A stretch of 64,000 nt of DNA from Pseudomonas frederiksbergensis (GTDB lineage Bacteria; Pseudomonadota; Gammaproteobacteria; Pseudomonadales; Pseudomonadaceae). The notes beneath the pieces are model-generated. The model was given only the letters and a program-made list of their open reading frames with translations, did no database searches and had not been told where the DNA came from. Position 1 is the stretch's first letter. Each line of letters starts with the position of its first letter. Location: assembly GCF_003732705.1 (NCBI RefSeq), contig NZ_MOBR01000043.1, positions 204,377 through 268,376 on the forward strand, given 5' to 3'. Positions 18,076-26,635 of the stretch are shown here, one piece after another. Both the position numbers and the translations under genes were made by a program.

Positions 18076-18996
18076 TCAGGTGCTCGGTTTCGGCACCACC
18101 GTTGGCGGTGTCGTGGGGTTTTTCTTGCCCGATTGCAGCACGTAGACGCCGCCGAGAATCAGCAGCATCGCCAACAGGTCCAGGCTCTTGATCGGTTCAC
18201 CCACCAGCAGGGTGCCGATCAACAAGGCAACCACCGGCGGAATGTAGGTGACGCCGGAAGCGGCGAGGGCGCCCAGGCGTTGCACGATGAAGTAATAAAG
18301 GATGTAGGCGATGCCGGTGCCGGCCAGGCCCAGACCGAGGATCACCCCCGTCAGTGCCACCGGATCGGCGCTGATCGCGCTCATGCCATGCATGTCAGTG
18401 ATCAGCGTGATCAACACCAGGGCCAAACCGATCTGGTAAGTCGACAGCGCCAGCGGCGACAGGCCCAGGGGCGTAATGAAGCGCCGCGCATACACGAACG
18501 AACAGCCCACGCTCAGGGATCCGGCAATCATGTACAACACGCCACTGACATCGACCCCTGCCGCGAGGCTGTTCCATGGCCGGGCGATCAGGATCACCCC
18601 GACAAACCCGAGGAAAATGCCGAAAGCGGTGCGACGATTCAACGGTTCGGCCCGCAGGAACAGCCATGCCGTCACAAACGAAAACAGTGGGATCGCGCCG
18701 CTGAGCATCCCGGCCACGCTCGATAACAGCAGCGAAGTGCCTTTGGCGAAGGCGTAGTAGTAAATCACTGTCGCCAGCAGCGCCATGACCAGGAAGTGAT
18801 GGCTATGGCGCAGGTGCGACCAACTCAGGCTGCGGCGCACCAGGGCGAAGATCAGGATCGGCAGGAACCCGAATAACACCCGCAGGAAAACGATCTGGGT
18901 CGGGGTAATCCAGGCGGCCGCCCACTTCATGAAAATGAAGTTGGTACCCCAGATCAGGCCGAGCAATGCGAACGCGATATACGCGGCCTGTTTCAT
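18076..18996 (-). CDS. EamA/DMT-superfamily transporter
   Basis: A 306-residue inner-membrane protein with about ten hydrophobic segments and two EamA repeats (LLGLIWGTNFIFMKWAAAWI at the start; the second half ends in the typical PVVALLIGTLLVGEP block). Such proteins export amino acids, nucleosides or other metabolites; the substrate here is not evident. The start at 18996 follows GGGAGTACCACC. It lies upstream of the TetR gene with about 80 bases between them. Confidence 0.85.
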   Translation of the reverse strand: MKQAAYIAFALLGLIWGTNFIFMKWAAAWITPTQIVFLRVLFGFLPILIFALVRRSLSWSHLRHSHHFLVMALLATVIYYYAFAKGTSLLLSSVAGMLSGAIPLFSFVTAWLFLRAEPLNRRTAFGIFLGFVGVILIARPWNSLAAGVDVSGVLYMIAGSLSVGCSFVYARRFITPLGLSPLALSTYQIGLALVLITLITDMHGMSAISADPVALTGVILGLGLAGTGIAYILYYFIVQRLGALAASGVTYIPPVVALLIGTLLVGEPIKSLDLLAMLLILGGVYVLQSGKKNPTTPPTVVPKPST

Positions 18997-19033
18997 GGTG
19001 GTACTCCCGCAATGGTGTGAAAGGTTGGACCGT

Positions 19034-19417
19034 TTAAACGGCGAATTGACCTATGCCATTGCCGAACGACCAGTTCTCGCGCTTGACCTCTACCAGATTG
19101 ATAAACACATCTTCCAGACGCACGGCCAGCTCGGTATTGAGGCTCTCGGCGATGGTTTTGTAGAGCAGTTTTTTCTTCTCGGTGGTGCGACCTTCCATCA
19201 GGGTGATCTGGATGATCACCAACCCGTCAGTGCGATTGATGCCCATGAAGGTCGGGTCGTAGATGAAGTGGTTTTCATCGTGTTCGGCGAGGATCTGGAA
19301 ATTGTCGTTCTCGGGAACATCGATGGCGCTGTGCATGGCGGCGTAAACCAACTTGCCGACACGTTTGGCGAAGGTCGGGTCCTGGTGTTTTTTGATGTCG
19401 ATGCGCACGAGTGGCAT
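19034..19417 (-). CDS. tautomerase-family protein (4-oxalocrotonate tautomerase-like)
   Basis: A 127-residue protein beginning MPLVRIDI. The proline directly after the initiator methionine is the catalytic base of the tautomerase superfamily, which settles the start at 19417 even though the frame is open to 19507. The length suggests a fused double unit like other roughly 130-residue family members. It lies upstream of the EamA gene on the same strand. A perfect AT-rich palindrome lies 68-99 bases upstream of its start. Confidence 0.82.
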   Translation of the reverse strand: MPLVRIDIKKHQDPTFAKRVGKLVYAAMHSAIDVPENDNFQILAEHDENHFIYDPTFMGINRTDGLVIIQITLMEGRTTEKKKLLYKTIAESLNTELAVRLEDVFINLVEVKRENWSFGNGIGQFAV

Positions 19418-19484
19418 GGGAAGGCTCCGCGAGTGAGGCTGCCGGTCAGCAGGTGAGATCGAAAATACATGACGGCTGTCTTTT

Positions 19485-19516
19485 ATTAAATAGATTTTTT
19501 TAAACATCTATTTAAT
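19485..19516. promoter_or_regulatory. AT-rich palindromic operator candidate
   Basis: A perfect 11-base inverted repeat (ATTAAATAGAT / ATCTATTTAAT) with a 10-base spacer lies upstream of the tautomerase gene. It is conspicuously AT-rich against the GC-rich surroundings. The arms are spaced about two helical turns apart, as in regulator operators. No T-run arrangement suggests a terminator. The cognate regulator is unknown. Confidence 0.5.
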
Positions 19517-19827
19517 CCCGACGTAAGGACACCGTCACTTCGTGCAAAACAGCGTCGTTCAGCTTGGGCGTGACAGGGTGTCAACCTTCGCTCAATGCTC
19601 AGTCGGCGCTCCAGCTGATACTTCGCAAACAACTCATCAATCATCCGTCGGGTATCCAGTTCCTGAGGATAGGAAATGAACGGTTCACCGGACAGGTATT
19701 CGCCAGCCACGCACACGCCGAACAACCCACCCTTTACGTCGCGGTTTTCGGCGGCTCTTTCGAGCAGTTGCTCAAAGAACAGATCGTGCCGCCATTCGAG
19801 AAAACCACCGGTAGCAATCACAGTCAT
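19486..19827 (-). pseudogene. unrecognised open frame, possibly a decayed LysR effector-domain fragment
   Basis: The 113-codon frame reads like protein in its first two thirds (GEPFISYPQELDTRRMIDEL), a stretch that resembles the middle of a LysR effector domain, then becomes a basic, Cys/Arg-rich sequence more like shadow frame. No helix-turn-helix is present. It overlaps the palindrome upstream of the tautomerase. It may be a remnant with a frameshift near 19600, or a small unknown gene. Confidence 0.25.
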
Positions 19828-19867
19828 TGCCGCCGCCTGATGCCGATCAATTAAGCCGCCTCACGCT

Positions 19868-20008
19868 CCGTAGCAGCTGGCAAAGCCTGCGTTAGGCTGC
19901 GCAGCAGTCGTCAAACCTGAGCACACGGTTTTTCTGAACCACCGCGCCACCTGATTTCACGACGACTTCGTCGCCGAACGCAGCCTCGTGCCTCGGCAGC
20001 TGCTACGG
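19868..20008. repeat. imperfect inverted repeat (GTAGCAGCTG family)
   Basis: CCGTAGCAGCTGG at the left and CGGCAGCTGCTACGG at the right form the ends of an approximately 140-base imperfect palindrome with internal complementary patches (GCCTGCGTTAGGCTGCGCAGC opposite CGAACGCAGCCTCGTGCC). This is another intergenic repeat family common in fluorescent pseudomonads. With the heptad site at 20047 it accounts for most of the 19828-20145 gap. Confidence 0.6.
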
Positions 20009-20046
20009 AACTGCTTTTTGGTTGGAGCCTTCCATAGGCTCAGCCC

Positions 20047-20060
20047 TAGGAAATTTCCTA
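20047..20060. promoter_or_regulatory. perfect inverted TTTCCTA heptads upstream of the first REC-EAL gene
   Basis: TAGGAAATTTCCTA is a perfect 14-base palindrome made of two inverted TTTCCTA heptads, the form known for Bordetella BvgA sites. It lies 86 bases before the REC-EAL start. No second clear pair is seen at the 21-base step found elsewhere in this locus. Confidence 0.6.
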
Positions 20061-20145
20061 CAGATCAGGGAGATAAATCCTTCGTTGGAAGTGTCATGAC
20101 ATGGCCACAATTCTGGCTTCACGTTGTTGCAGAGTAATCGGTTAG

Positions 20146-21327
20146 ATGGACTCCCCTAGCGTTCTCGTTTTAGAAAATCACTCGTTTCAACGCGGTGTGT
20201 TGGTCACGGCTTTGCAGCATTTGGGTGTCATCGATATTTTGCAGGCGGATAACAGCGAAGGGGCGATGGCGCAAATACGCCGGTCGGGCGGCGTGGATAT
20301 TGTGCTCTGTGACCTGAGCAATACGGCCCTTAACTGCCTGGACTTTCTGCATTGTGTCGGGCAGAACGGCATGGTGCGTGCGGTTGCCCTGTGCAGTGAG
20401 ATGCGACCGGAGTTGCGCCGCGCAGTCGGACAGATGACCCGCTTTTCGGGACTGCAGTTGCTCGGTGTCCTGAGCAAGCCCACGCAGTTGCATTCGTTAC
20501 AAGGCATCTTGCAGCGCTATTGTCACCGGCGCCTTCCAGTCACCGTTGACCCGTTGCCGTCGACCAGGCTGCCCAGTGAAGAAGACGTTCGCCGAGGCCT
20601 GGCTTTGGGGGAGTTCAAAGCCTGGTTCCAGCCCAAGTTCGAGATGAACAGCGCGGTATTGGCCGGGGCTGAAGCGTTGGCGCGTTGGGAACACCCGGTC
20701 CGGGGGCTGCTGTTGCCCAAAGACTTTCTGGCGGCTGTGCTTGCCTATGACCTGGTTGATGAAATGTTCAAGCAAATGCTTGAGCAAGGCATGAGTGTGT
20801 TGCGTGCTTTGCACCAGTGCGGTCTGGGGCTGGAATTGGCGTTCAATCTTCACGCTTCGCAACTGGTCCGCAATGACCTGACCGACCACATTCACAGCGT
20901 TTTGAAGTGCCAGCATTTCCCGGGCTCGACGTTGCTGTTCGAAATTGCTGAAAACGGCTTGCTCGACACGCCTCAAATAACCCGGGAAAACCTGCAACGC
21001 CTGCACAGGATGGGGTGCAGCCTTTCGATCGATGACTTTGGCATGGGGTTTTCCTCGTTGAGCCTGCTCTGCGAACTGCCCTTCAACCAACTCAAGCTCG
21101 ACGGGCAACTCGTCCAGTCGATTACCGACCCGCGCACCCGGGCAATGGTCACCAGTACTCTGGCGCTGGCCCAGGCGCTGAACATGAGCCTGGTGATCGA
21201 GGGCGTCAGCAGCCAGGTGATCCGGGATGGATTGGTGGAGATGGGCTGTTCATTTGGCCAGGGTTTCCATCTGGCTCGTCCCATGGATGCGCAACGGTTT
21301 CTGCAATGGTTGCAGACCCCGGAATAA
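20146..21327 (+). CDS. RocR-like response regulator with c-di-GMP phosphodiesterase (REC-EAL)
   Basis: A 393-residue protein with an N-terminal receiver domain (phospho-acceptor D56 in DIVLCD; K111 in LSKP) and a C-terminal EAL domain that hydrolyses cyclic-di-GMP. The catalytic set looks complete: E176 (EAL), N234 (FNLHASQ), E266 (FEIAE), D296-D297 (DDFGMGFSS), K317 (LKLD), E352 (IEGV) and Q372 (GQGF). Both length and residue positions match RocR of P. aeruginosa closely, as far as I recall them. It precedes the LuxR-type regulator and hybrid kinase, so it is probably phosphorylated by that kinase. A heptad palindrome lies upstream. Confidence 0.88.
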   Translation: MDSPSVLVLENHSFQRGVLVTALQHLGVIDILQADNSEGAMAQIRRSGGVDIVLCDLSNTALNCLDFLHCVGQNGMVRAVALCSEMRPELRRAVGQMTRFSGLQLLGVLSKPTQLHSLQGILQRYCHRRLPVTVDPLPSTRLPSEEDVRRGLALGEFKAWFQPKFEMNSAVLAGAEALARWEHPVRGLLLPKDFLAAVLAYDLVDEMFKQMLEQGMSVLRALHQCGLGLELAFNLHASQLVRNDLTDHIHSVLKCQHFPGSTLLFEIAENGLLDTPQITRENLQRLHRMGCSLSIDDFGMGFSSLSLLCELPFNQLKLDGQLVQSITDPRTRAMVTSTLALAQALNMSLVIEGVSSQVIRDGLVEMGCSFGQGFHLARPMDAQRFLQWLQTPE

Positions 21328-21487
21328 CCCACCTGAATGTGTCGTTCCCAGGGTCTGAAGCATCCGATATGGCTGCCGGATTACGTAGTGCTGTGGCTAC
21401 ATGAACTGGTGATTTGATCCATACTAATTTGATGCATGGCCCTTCCAGTCACTGGCATCTGCTGGTGCGTCTTAAAGAGAGGTTAAA

Positions 21488-22114
21488 ATGCATAAAGCGT
21501 TGGTTGTAGACGATCATCCGTTCATTCGCGCGACTGTAAAAGTGCTACTTGAACGTGAGCAGTTCCAAGTCATCGGTGAGGCTGGCAATGGCGCCGATGC
21601 GGTGCAACTGGCTCGCCAGCATGAACCGGAACTTATCTTGCTGGATATCGCCATGCCCAGCCTGGATGGGCTGGAAGTCATCAGCCGGATCAGCGCGCTG
21701 AAACTGTCGAGCAAGATCCTGGTGTTGACCTCTCAATCTGCCGCGTTCTATGCCATGCGCTGTATGAAGGCGGGCGCTGCCGGTTATATCTCGAAAACCG
21801 ATGAATTAAGCGAATTAAGTAAAGCGATCAAGGCGCTGATGGCCGGCTATACCTTTTTTCCCAACTTGGCGGGTAATTCCGTACGCCGCAGCGATATCGA
21901 TTCCACTGAACTGGAAATGATTCGCGGCCTGTCCGATCGTGAACTAATGATTTTGCAGCAGCTTGCCCGAGGCATGAGTAACAAGGAAATCGGCGATGCG
22001 ATGTTGCTGAGCAACAAGACCGTCAGTACCTATAAAACCCGACTGATTGAAAAGCTCAACGTGAAGTCAGTGGTGTATCTGGCCGACTTTGCCAAGCGCA
22101 ATAGCCTGATCTGA
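21488..22114 (+). CDS. RocA1/BvgA-like DNA-binding response regulator (REC-LuxR HTH)
   Basis: A 208-residue NarL/FixJ-type regulator. The receiver domain carries VVDDH near the start and phospho-acceptor D53 in LLLDIAMP. A LuxR helix-turn-helix follows at about residues 150-195 (GMSNKEIGDAMLLSNKTVST). The start at 21488 follows AGAGAGGTTAAA. It lies one base before the hybrid kinase gene, an arrangement like bvgA-bvgS, evgA-evgS and rocA1/rocS1. It is the best candidate for binding the TTTCCTA heptads in this locus. No heptad lies directly upstream of it, so the pair is probably not autoregulated in the same way. Confidence 0.9.
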   Translation: MHKALVVDDHPFIRATVKVLLEREQFQVIGEAGNGADAVQLARQHEPELILLDIAMPSLDGLEVISRISALKLSSKILVLTSQSAAFYAMRCMKAGAAGYISKTDELSELSKAIKALMAGYTFFPNLAGNSVRRSDIDSTELEMIRGLSDRELMILQQLARGMSNKEIGDAMLLSNKTVSTYKTRLIEKLNVKSVVYLADFAKRNSLI

Positions 22115-22115
22115 C

Positions 22116-25100
22116 ATGAAAACTCTTCTGCGTCATTACCTGCTTGCGGTTTTATTGCTGGGTCAGTTGGGAGTTGTTTCGACCGTGCAGGCCGAGGTGC
22201 AGTCCCTGAACCTTTTCGGCCGGTCGAATGGCGAGAACTATGCCGTCGTTCTGGACGAAACGGACTGGCGCTGGCTGCGCAATAAAGGTTCGCTGCGCCT
22301 TGGCGTGTCGGCGCCGGACTATGCGCCTTTCGACATGATTACCGGTGGCCAGGATTACGAGGGCATCACGGCCGATTACGCCGAGCTGCTGGCCACGATG
22401 TTGCACGTCAAGATCGAGGTTCGGCGCTATGACTCGCGAGCCGAGGTGATCCAGGCACTCAGGCTCGGGGAACTGGACCTGGTGGGCACTGCCAACAGTT
22501 TCGATGGGGCCGATCCGGAGGTGGCGCTGACCAATGCCTATGCGCAGGCCCCGTCGGCGCTGGTGACCCGCACGGGTGCCGAGCAGATGTTGGCGCCAGA
22601 CCTGTCCGACAATCGCCTGGCCTTGCTTGACCATTATCAGCCGACAGACGCAGTCAGCACCGCCTATCCCAAGGCGCAACTGCAGTTTTACCCTTCGGCC
22701 CAGGGCGCAATCGGTGCGGTGGTGTTCGGTCAGGCTGATGCTTATCTGGGTGATGCCATCAGCACCCATTATCTGGTCAACAAACACTTTATTAATGACG
22801 TGCACCTGACGACATTGCCGGGCGTCTACACCACGCATTTCTCCTTCGCCACGAACCAGGGTAATCGTCGTTTACTGCACATCCTCAATGCCGCGCTGGC
22901 GGTGATCCCCATCACCGATCGCATGACCATACTGCGCCGCTGGAGTGCCGGTGACATGAGCATTTCCGGGCTTCATCCCCTTCATTTCACGGCAGCCGAA
23001 CAGCGTTGGCTGGAGAAACATCCGCGTCTGACCGTGGCGGTCAACGACAGCCTCGCCCCCATCTCTTTCTTCGATGAACAGGGCGCGTTCAGGGGCATCA
23101 GTGCCGAGGTCCTGGCCAAGGTCAGCCAGCGCACCGGTTTGAAATTCGATGTGCTGCGCGGCAACTCGATGGACACGTTGATCGAGCAGATCAGGGTCGG
23201 CAATGCCGATTTGATGGCGGCGTTCACCCCCAGCACCGAGCGAGAAAGCCAGTTGCGCTTCACCCGCCCTTATTTGACCAACCCGTTTGTCCTGGTGACT
23301 CGGGACGAGTCGCGCAGCCCCGAAAGACTGGAGGACATGGTCGGCAAAAAACTGGCACTGCGCCACGGCAATGCGCTGCATGATTTCATCAGCCAGAAAT
23401 TTCCGGGCATTGAGTTGATTGAGACGACGGCTTCAGCCGATGCGATGGCGCTGGTGGCTGACGGGCAGGCGGACGGTGCCATCAATTCGCTGATCAACGG
23501 GCGTTACTTGATCGTGCGCAAGTACCGCGACCGCCTGCGCCTGGCTAATGTCGTCGGTTTGATATCGGCCCAGACCGGCTTCGCCACCGACCGCGGGGCG
23601 CTGGAGCTGTATTCGATCCTGGACAAGGCCCTGCAAAGCATTCCCCCGGAAGAAATGGATGAATTGGCAGGGCGATGGCACCACGACGTGGTGGTCGACA
23701 ATGGTGGCTGGCTGCACAATCGCACAGCAGTCATTCAGGGGTTTGTCCTCTCCGCGTTGTTGTTGATGGTGGCGGTGATCTGGATCATTTATTTGCGCCG
23801 CTTAGTGTCCACTCGGGAAAAGGCCGAACTGGCGCTCAACGACCAGATGGAGTTCATGCGCGTCTTGATCGACGGCACGCCTCACCCGATCTATGTCCGT
23901 GATCGCCAGGGGCGGCTGGTGAGTTGCAATACGGCTTACCTTGAAGTGTTAGGCGTCCCGCGTGAGGCGGTGATGGGCCAGAAAATTACCGACAGCATTC
24001 TTATTGGTAATTCCGATGCTCAGACCTTTCAGGCCGAGTACATCAAGGTAATGGAAGACGGTACGCGGTGGATCCAGGATCGCACTTATACCCACAAGGA
24101 TGGTGTGGTGCATACGGTGTACCACTGGATGTTGCCGTATCACACAAGCGATGGTGTGGTCGCCGGTATCATCGCCGGCTGGATCGATATCAGCGACCGT
24201 CAGCGTTTGTTGGATCAATTGCAAAATGCCAAGAAAAGCGCCGATGACGCCAACCGGGCGAAAACCACCTTTCTGGCCACCATGAGCCATGAAATCCGCA
24301 CGCCGATGAACGCGGTGATCGGCATGCTCGAACTGGCGATGAAGAAAGCGGATCAAGGCGTCATGGACCGCTTCGCCATCGAAGTTGCCTCCGGCGCGGC
24401 ACGGGGCTTGTTGGACCTGATCGGCGACATTCTCGATATTGCACGCATTGAGTCCGGTCGCCTGTCCCTGACCCCGGAACGGGCCAGCCTGCGGGAACTG
24501 GTCGAATCGGTGGTGCGGATGTTCGAAGGGGTGGCACGGCAAAAAGGCCTGCGGCTGTTGCTGGATTTCGACCTCAAGGCCAGTCGCGATGTGCTGATCG
24601 ATCCGCTGCGCTTCAAACAGATTCTGTCCAACCTGTTGAGCAACGCGATCAAGTTTACCGACGTAGGCGAGGTGCGTTTGAGCGTGCAGGCGGCGCCCGG
24701 CGTGTGCGGTGAGCGATTGGCGCTTCACGTGCAAGTCAAAGATACAGGGATTGGTATTTCCACCCCGGATCAAGAACGTCTGTTCAACCCTTTCGGTCAA
24801 GCCAGCAATAATCACCAGCCGTCGCGGGGCGGTTCAGGGCTGGGCCTGGTCATCAGCCGTACCCTGTGTGAAATGATGCAGGGGCAATTGCTCTTGACCA
24901 GTGTGCTGGGCAAGGGGACGCAGATTGATATCTGCCTCGATCTGCTGATCTTGAAACCCGTGCCCGTTGCCGAGTTTCCGGTGGCCGAACTGGCGGTTCA
25001 GGCGTGGGTACTCAATATTCTGGTGATCGACGATTACCCGGCCAACCGTTTGCTGCTCTCCCAGCAATTGAGTTTCCTCGGCCACGGGGTCAGCGATGCC

Positions 25101-25766
25101 GAGGACGGCGCCCACGGACTGCGCGCCTGGCGCAACGGCAATTTCGATGTGGTCATTACCGACTGCAACATGCCCGTCATGAACGGCTATGAGCTGACGC
25201 GGGCGATTCGCGATGAGGAAAAAGCTTCGGGCGCCGAGCCTTGCATGATCCTGGGGTTCACCGCGAACGCCCAGCCGGAGGAAAAAGACCGCTGCCTCGC
25301 AGAAGGGATGGACGATTGCCTGTTCAAACCCATCAGTCTGAAGGATCTGAGTGCCCGACTGGCCTTGGTACAACCCGGCGCCAATTCAGTACCGCTGGGC
25401 ATGAAGATGCCCGAGAGAGAGGGCGACATCGATTTGAGCAGCTTGCAGCAATTGACCCGTGGCGATCGCCGCGCGATTCAGAACTTGCTCGGCGATCTGG
25501 CCAACAGTAATGAAGAGGACATGTTGCGGTTGATCAAGCTGTTCGGCGAGCATGATTTGTCGGGGCTTTCCGACCTGGCCCATCGGGTCAAGGGCGGTGC
25601 ACGAATCATCAAGGCGCGCAGTTTGATCCGCTGCTGTGAACAGTTGGAAGCGGCCTCCATGGGGCCGGATTCTGCCTTGTTGACGGAGGCAGTGGATGAC
25701 TTGCAGCAGGAGATGGAGCGATTGGCACAAACGCTGGAACAGCACATGTTGGATCCTGCGCTGTAA
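22116..25766 (+). CDS. RocS1/EvgS/BvgS-like unorthodox hybrid sensor kinase
   Basis: A 1216-residue inner-membrane sensor. In order: signal peptide (1-26), two periplasmic Venus-flytrap domains of the SBP_bac_3 type (about 58-275 and 303-520), one membrane segment (541-560), a PAS domain (about 580-697), HisKA with H725 in MSHEIRTP, HATPase with N-box NAIKF (843) and DTGIGI (876), a receiver domain with D1016 in VITDCNMP, and a C-terminal Hpt domain with H1156 in LAHRVKG. The His-Asp-His relay would hand phosphate to the LuxR-type regulator one base upstream and perhaps to both REC-EAL proteins. The periplasmic ligand is unknown. Domain order equals BvgS/EvgS and RocS1. Confidence 0.93.
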   Translation: MKTLLRHYLLAVLLLGQLGVVSTVQAEVQSLNLFGRSNGENYAVVLDETDWRWLRNKGSLRLGVSAPDYAPFDMITGGQDYEGITADYAELLATMLHVKIEVRRYDSRAEVIQALRLGELDLVGTANSFDGADPEVALTNAYAQAPSALVTRTGAEQMLAPDLSDNRLALLDHYQPTDAVSTAYPKAQLQFYPSAQGAIGAVVFGQADAYLGDAISTHYLVNKHFINDVHLTTLPGVYTTHFSFATNQGNRRLLHILNAALAVIPITDRMTILRRWSAGDMSISGLHPLHFTAAEQRWLEKHPRLTVAVNDSLAPISFFDEQGAFRGISAEVLAKVSQRTGLKFDVLRGNSMDTLIEQIRVGNADLMAAFTPSTERESQLRFTRPYLTNPFVLVTRDESRSPERLEDMVGKKLALRHGNALHDFISQKFPGIELIETTASADAMALVADGQADGAINSLINGRYLIVRKYRDRLRLANVVGLISAQTGFATDRGALELYSILDKALQSIPPEEMDELAGRWHHDVVVDNGGWLHNRTAVIQGFVLSALLLMVAVIWIIYLRRLVSTREKAELALNDQMEFMRVLIDGTPHPIYVRDRQGRLVSCNTAYLEVLGVPREAVMGQKITDSILIGNSDAQTFQAEYIKVMEDGTRWIQDRTYTHKDGVVHTVYHWMLPYHTSDGVVAGIIAGWIDISDRQRLLDQLQNAKKSADDANRAKTTFLATMSHEIRTPMNAVIGMLELAMKKADQGVMDRFAIEVASGAARGLLDLIGDILDIARIESGRLSLTPERASLRELVESVVRMFEGVARQKGLRLLLDFDLKASRDVLIDPLRFKQILSNLLSNAIKFTDVGEVRLSVQAAPGVCGERLALHVQVKDTGIGISTPDQERLFNPFGQASNNHQPSRGGSGLGLVISRTLCEMMQGQLLLTSVLGKGTQIDICLDLLILKPVPVAEFPVAELAVQAWVLNILVIDDYPANRLLLSQQLSFLGHGVSDAEDGAHGLRAWRNGNFDVVITDCNMPVMNGYELTRAIRDEEKASGAEPCMILGFTANAQPEEKDRCLAEGMDDCLFKPISLKDLSARLALVQPGANSVPLGMKMPEREGDIDLSSLQQLTRGDRRAIQNLLGDLANSNEEDMLRLIKLFGEHDLSGLSDLAHRVKGGARIIKARSLIRCCEQLEAASMGPDSALLTEAVDDLQQEMERLAQTLEQHMLDPAL

Positions 25767-25776
25767 CGCTCGGCGG

Positions 25777-26088
25777 TTATTCGACGGCGAAAACAATGCC
25801 ATTTTCTCTGGCGATCAGCTGCGCTCGCTCGACTTTCAACTTCATGGCCCGGGCAGCCGCCTGGAGGGTTCGCCCGGCGTCAGCATGCTCGCGCAAGGCG
25901 GGCGCGAGTTTTGCGCGTCCGGCTTGCTGCAATTTGTGTTGCCCCGCGAGATGTTTTTCCGGGTGAGCACTGCCGACACCGGCCGGGATGGTCTGGATGG
26001 TTTTTCCGGCGGCAAAAAACTGCTCTTTGCACTTCTCCAGTTCAGAAATAATAACGTCGCGTGGATGAAGTATCGTTTCGTCGGTCAC
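25777..26088 (-). CDS. unknown small protein with a helix-rich C-terminus
   Basis: A 103-residue frame that I do not recognise. It starts at a GTG (26088) with AGGAG seven to eight bases upstream, which supports translation. The N-terminal half is charged (MTDETILHPRDVIISELEKC), and the C-terminal third (AAARAMKLKVERAQLIAREN) resembles a helix-turn-helix. It is convergent with the hybrid kinase, ending ten bases from it, and lies downstream of another small minus-strand gene. A regulatory role in this locus is possible but unproven. Confidence 0.55.
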   Translation of the reverse strand: MTDETILHPRDVIISELEKCKEQFFAAGKTIQTIPAGVGSAHPEKHLAGQHKLQQAGRAKLAPALREHADAGRTLQAAARAMKLKVERAQLIARENGIVFAVE

Positions 26089-26197
26089 TGTCTGTCTCCT
26101 GATGGCTTCTTATGTGCGGTTTTCAGGGCAGGGGATATGTCTGCCCAACTTTTGTTGTCGATAAAAGTCATTTGTTGAAGCGAGATGCCTGGAAGGG

Positions 26198-26395
26198 TCA
26201 TTCCGTTGGTTTGCGCCCCTGTCGTTTATTCAGTTCCTTCAACAGTCTTTCCATTTGTAGTGTCAGGTTCTGAAGAGTAACGGCGCCTCGCTCCCGATCT
26301 TCGTCGCGCCACGATTCGCTATGGGTGAGCAATAGTTTGAAGTTGTCTTCGTGTCGCTTGAGTAATAGGCGTAGTTGTTTTCGCTCGTTAGTCAT
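26198..26395 (-). CDS. small highly charged coiled-coil-like protein behind heptad sites
   Basis: A 65-residue protein from the ATG at 26395: MTNERKQLRLLLKRHEDNFK, then a leucine-rich amphipathic stretch ending in KELNKRQGRKPTE. About 40 percent of residues are charged, and the leucine spacing suggests a coiled coil. The frame is open to 26527, but the upstream part runs through the heptad region and is unlikely to be coding. It is divergent from the second REC-EAL gene and shares its control region, so it probably belongs to the same regulon. The function is unknown. Confidence 0.55.
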   Translation of the reverse strand: MTNERKQLRLLLKRHEDNFKLLLTHSESWRDEDRERGAVTLQNLTLQMERLLKELNKRQGRKPTE

Positions 26396-26472
26396 GTCGG
26401 ACTCTGTCTTGTAAAAGTTGACCGCATTCAAAGAAGCATCGAACATTAATAAGGGTTGCAACTTTCTGTCTG

Positions 26473-26486
26473 TAGGAAATTTCGCA
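26473..26486. promoter_or_regulatory. inverted heptad pair (imperfect) near the small minus-strand gene
   Basis: TAGGAAATTTCGCA contains one perfect heptad (TAGGAAA on this strand) and one degenerate partner. It is 78 bases upstream of the small gene starting at 26395, on the minus-strand side of the divergent region. Confidence 0.45.
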
Positions 26487-26540
26487 AAGAGCAGATTGGA
26501 GGTCGTCGATAGGTTGCACTCCATCAACGGGTCGTAACGT

Positions 26541-26575
26541 TGGGAAATTTCCTACATTCAGAGAGACGTTTCCTA
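26541..26575. promoter_or_regulatory. inverted heptad pair plus a third heptad 21 bases on
   Basis: TGGGAAATTTCCTA (26541-26554) is followed by another TTTCCTA at 26569-26575, exactly 21 bases from the first TTTCCTA, i.e. two helical turns. Known BvgA targets show the same spacing of about 22 bases. The sites lie 61-95 bases upstream of the second REC-EAL gene and can also serve the divergent small gene. Confidence 0.6.
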
Positions 26576-26635
26576 GAGATACCCACTTGCCAGGCCCCGA
26601 CAATTGGCTCATTCCACTTTTTGTGAGCCGCTACC

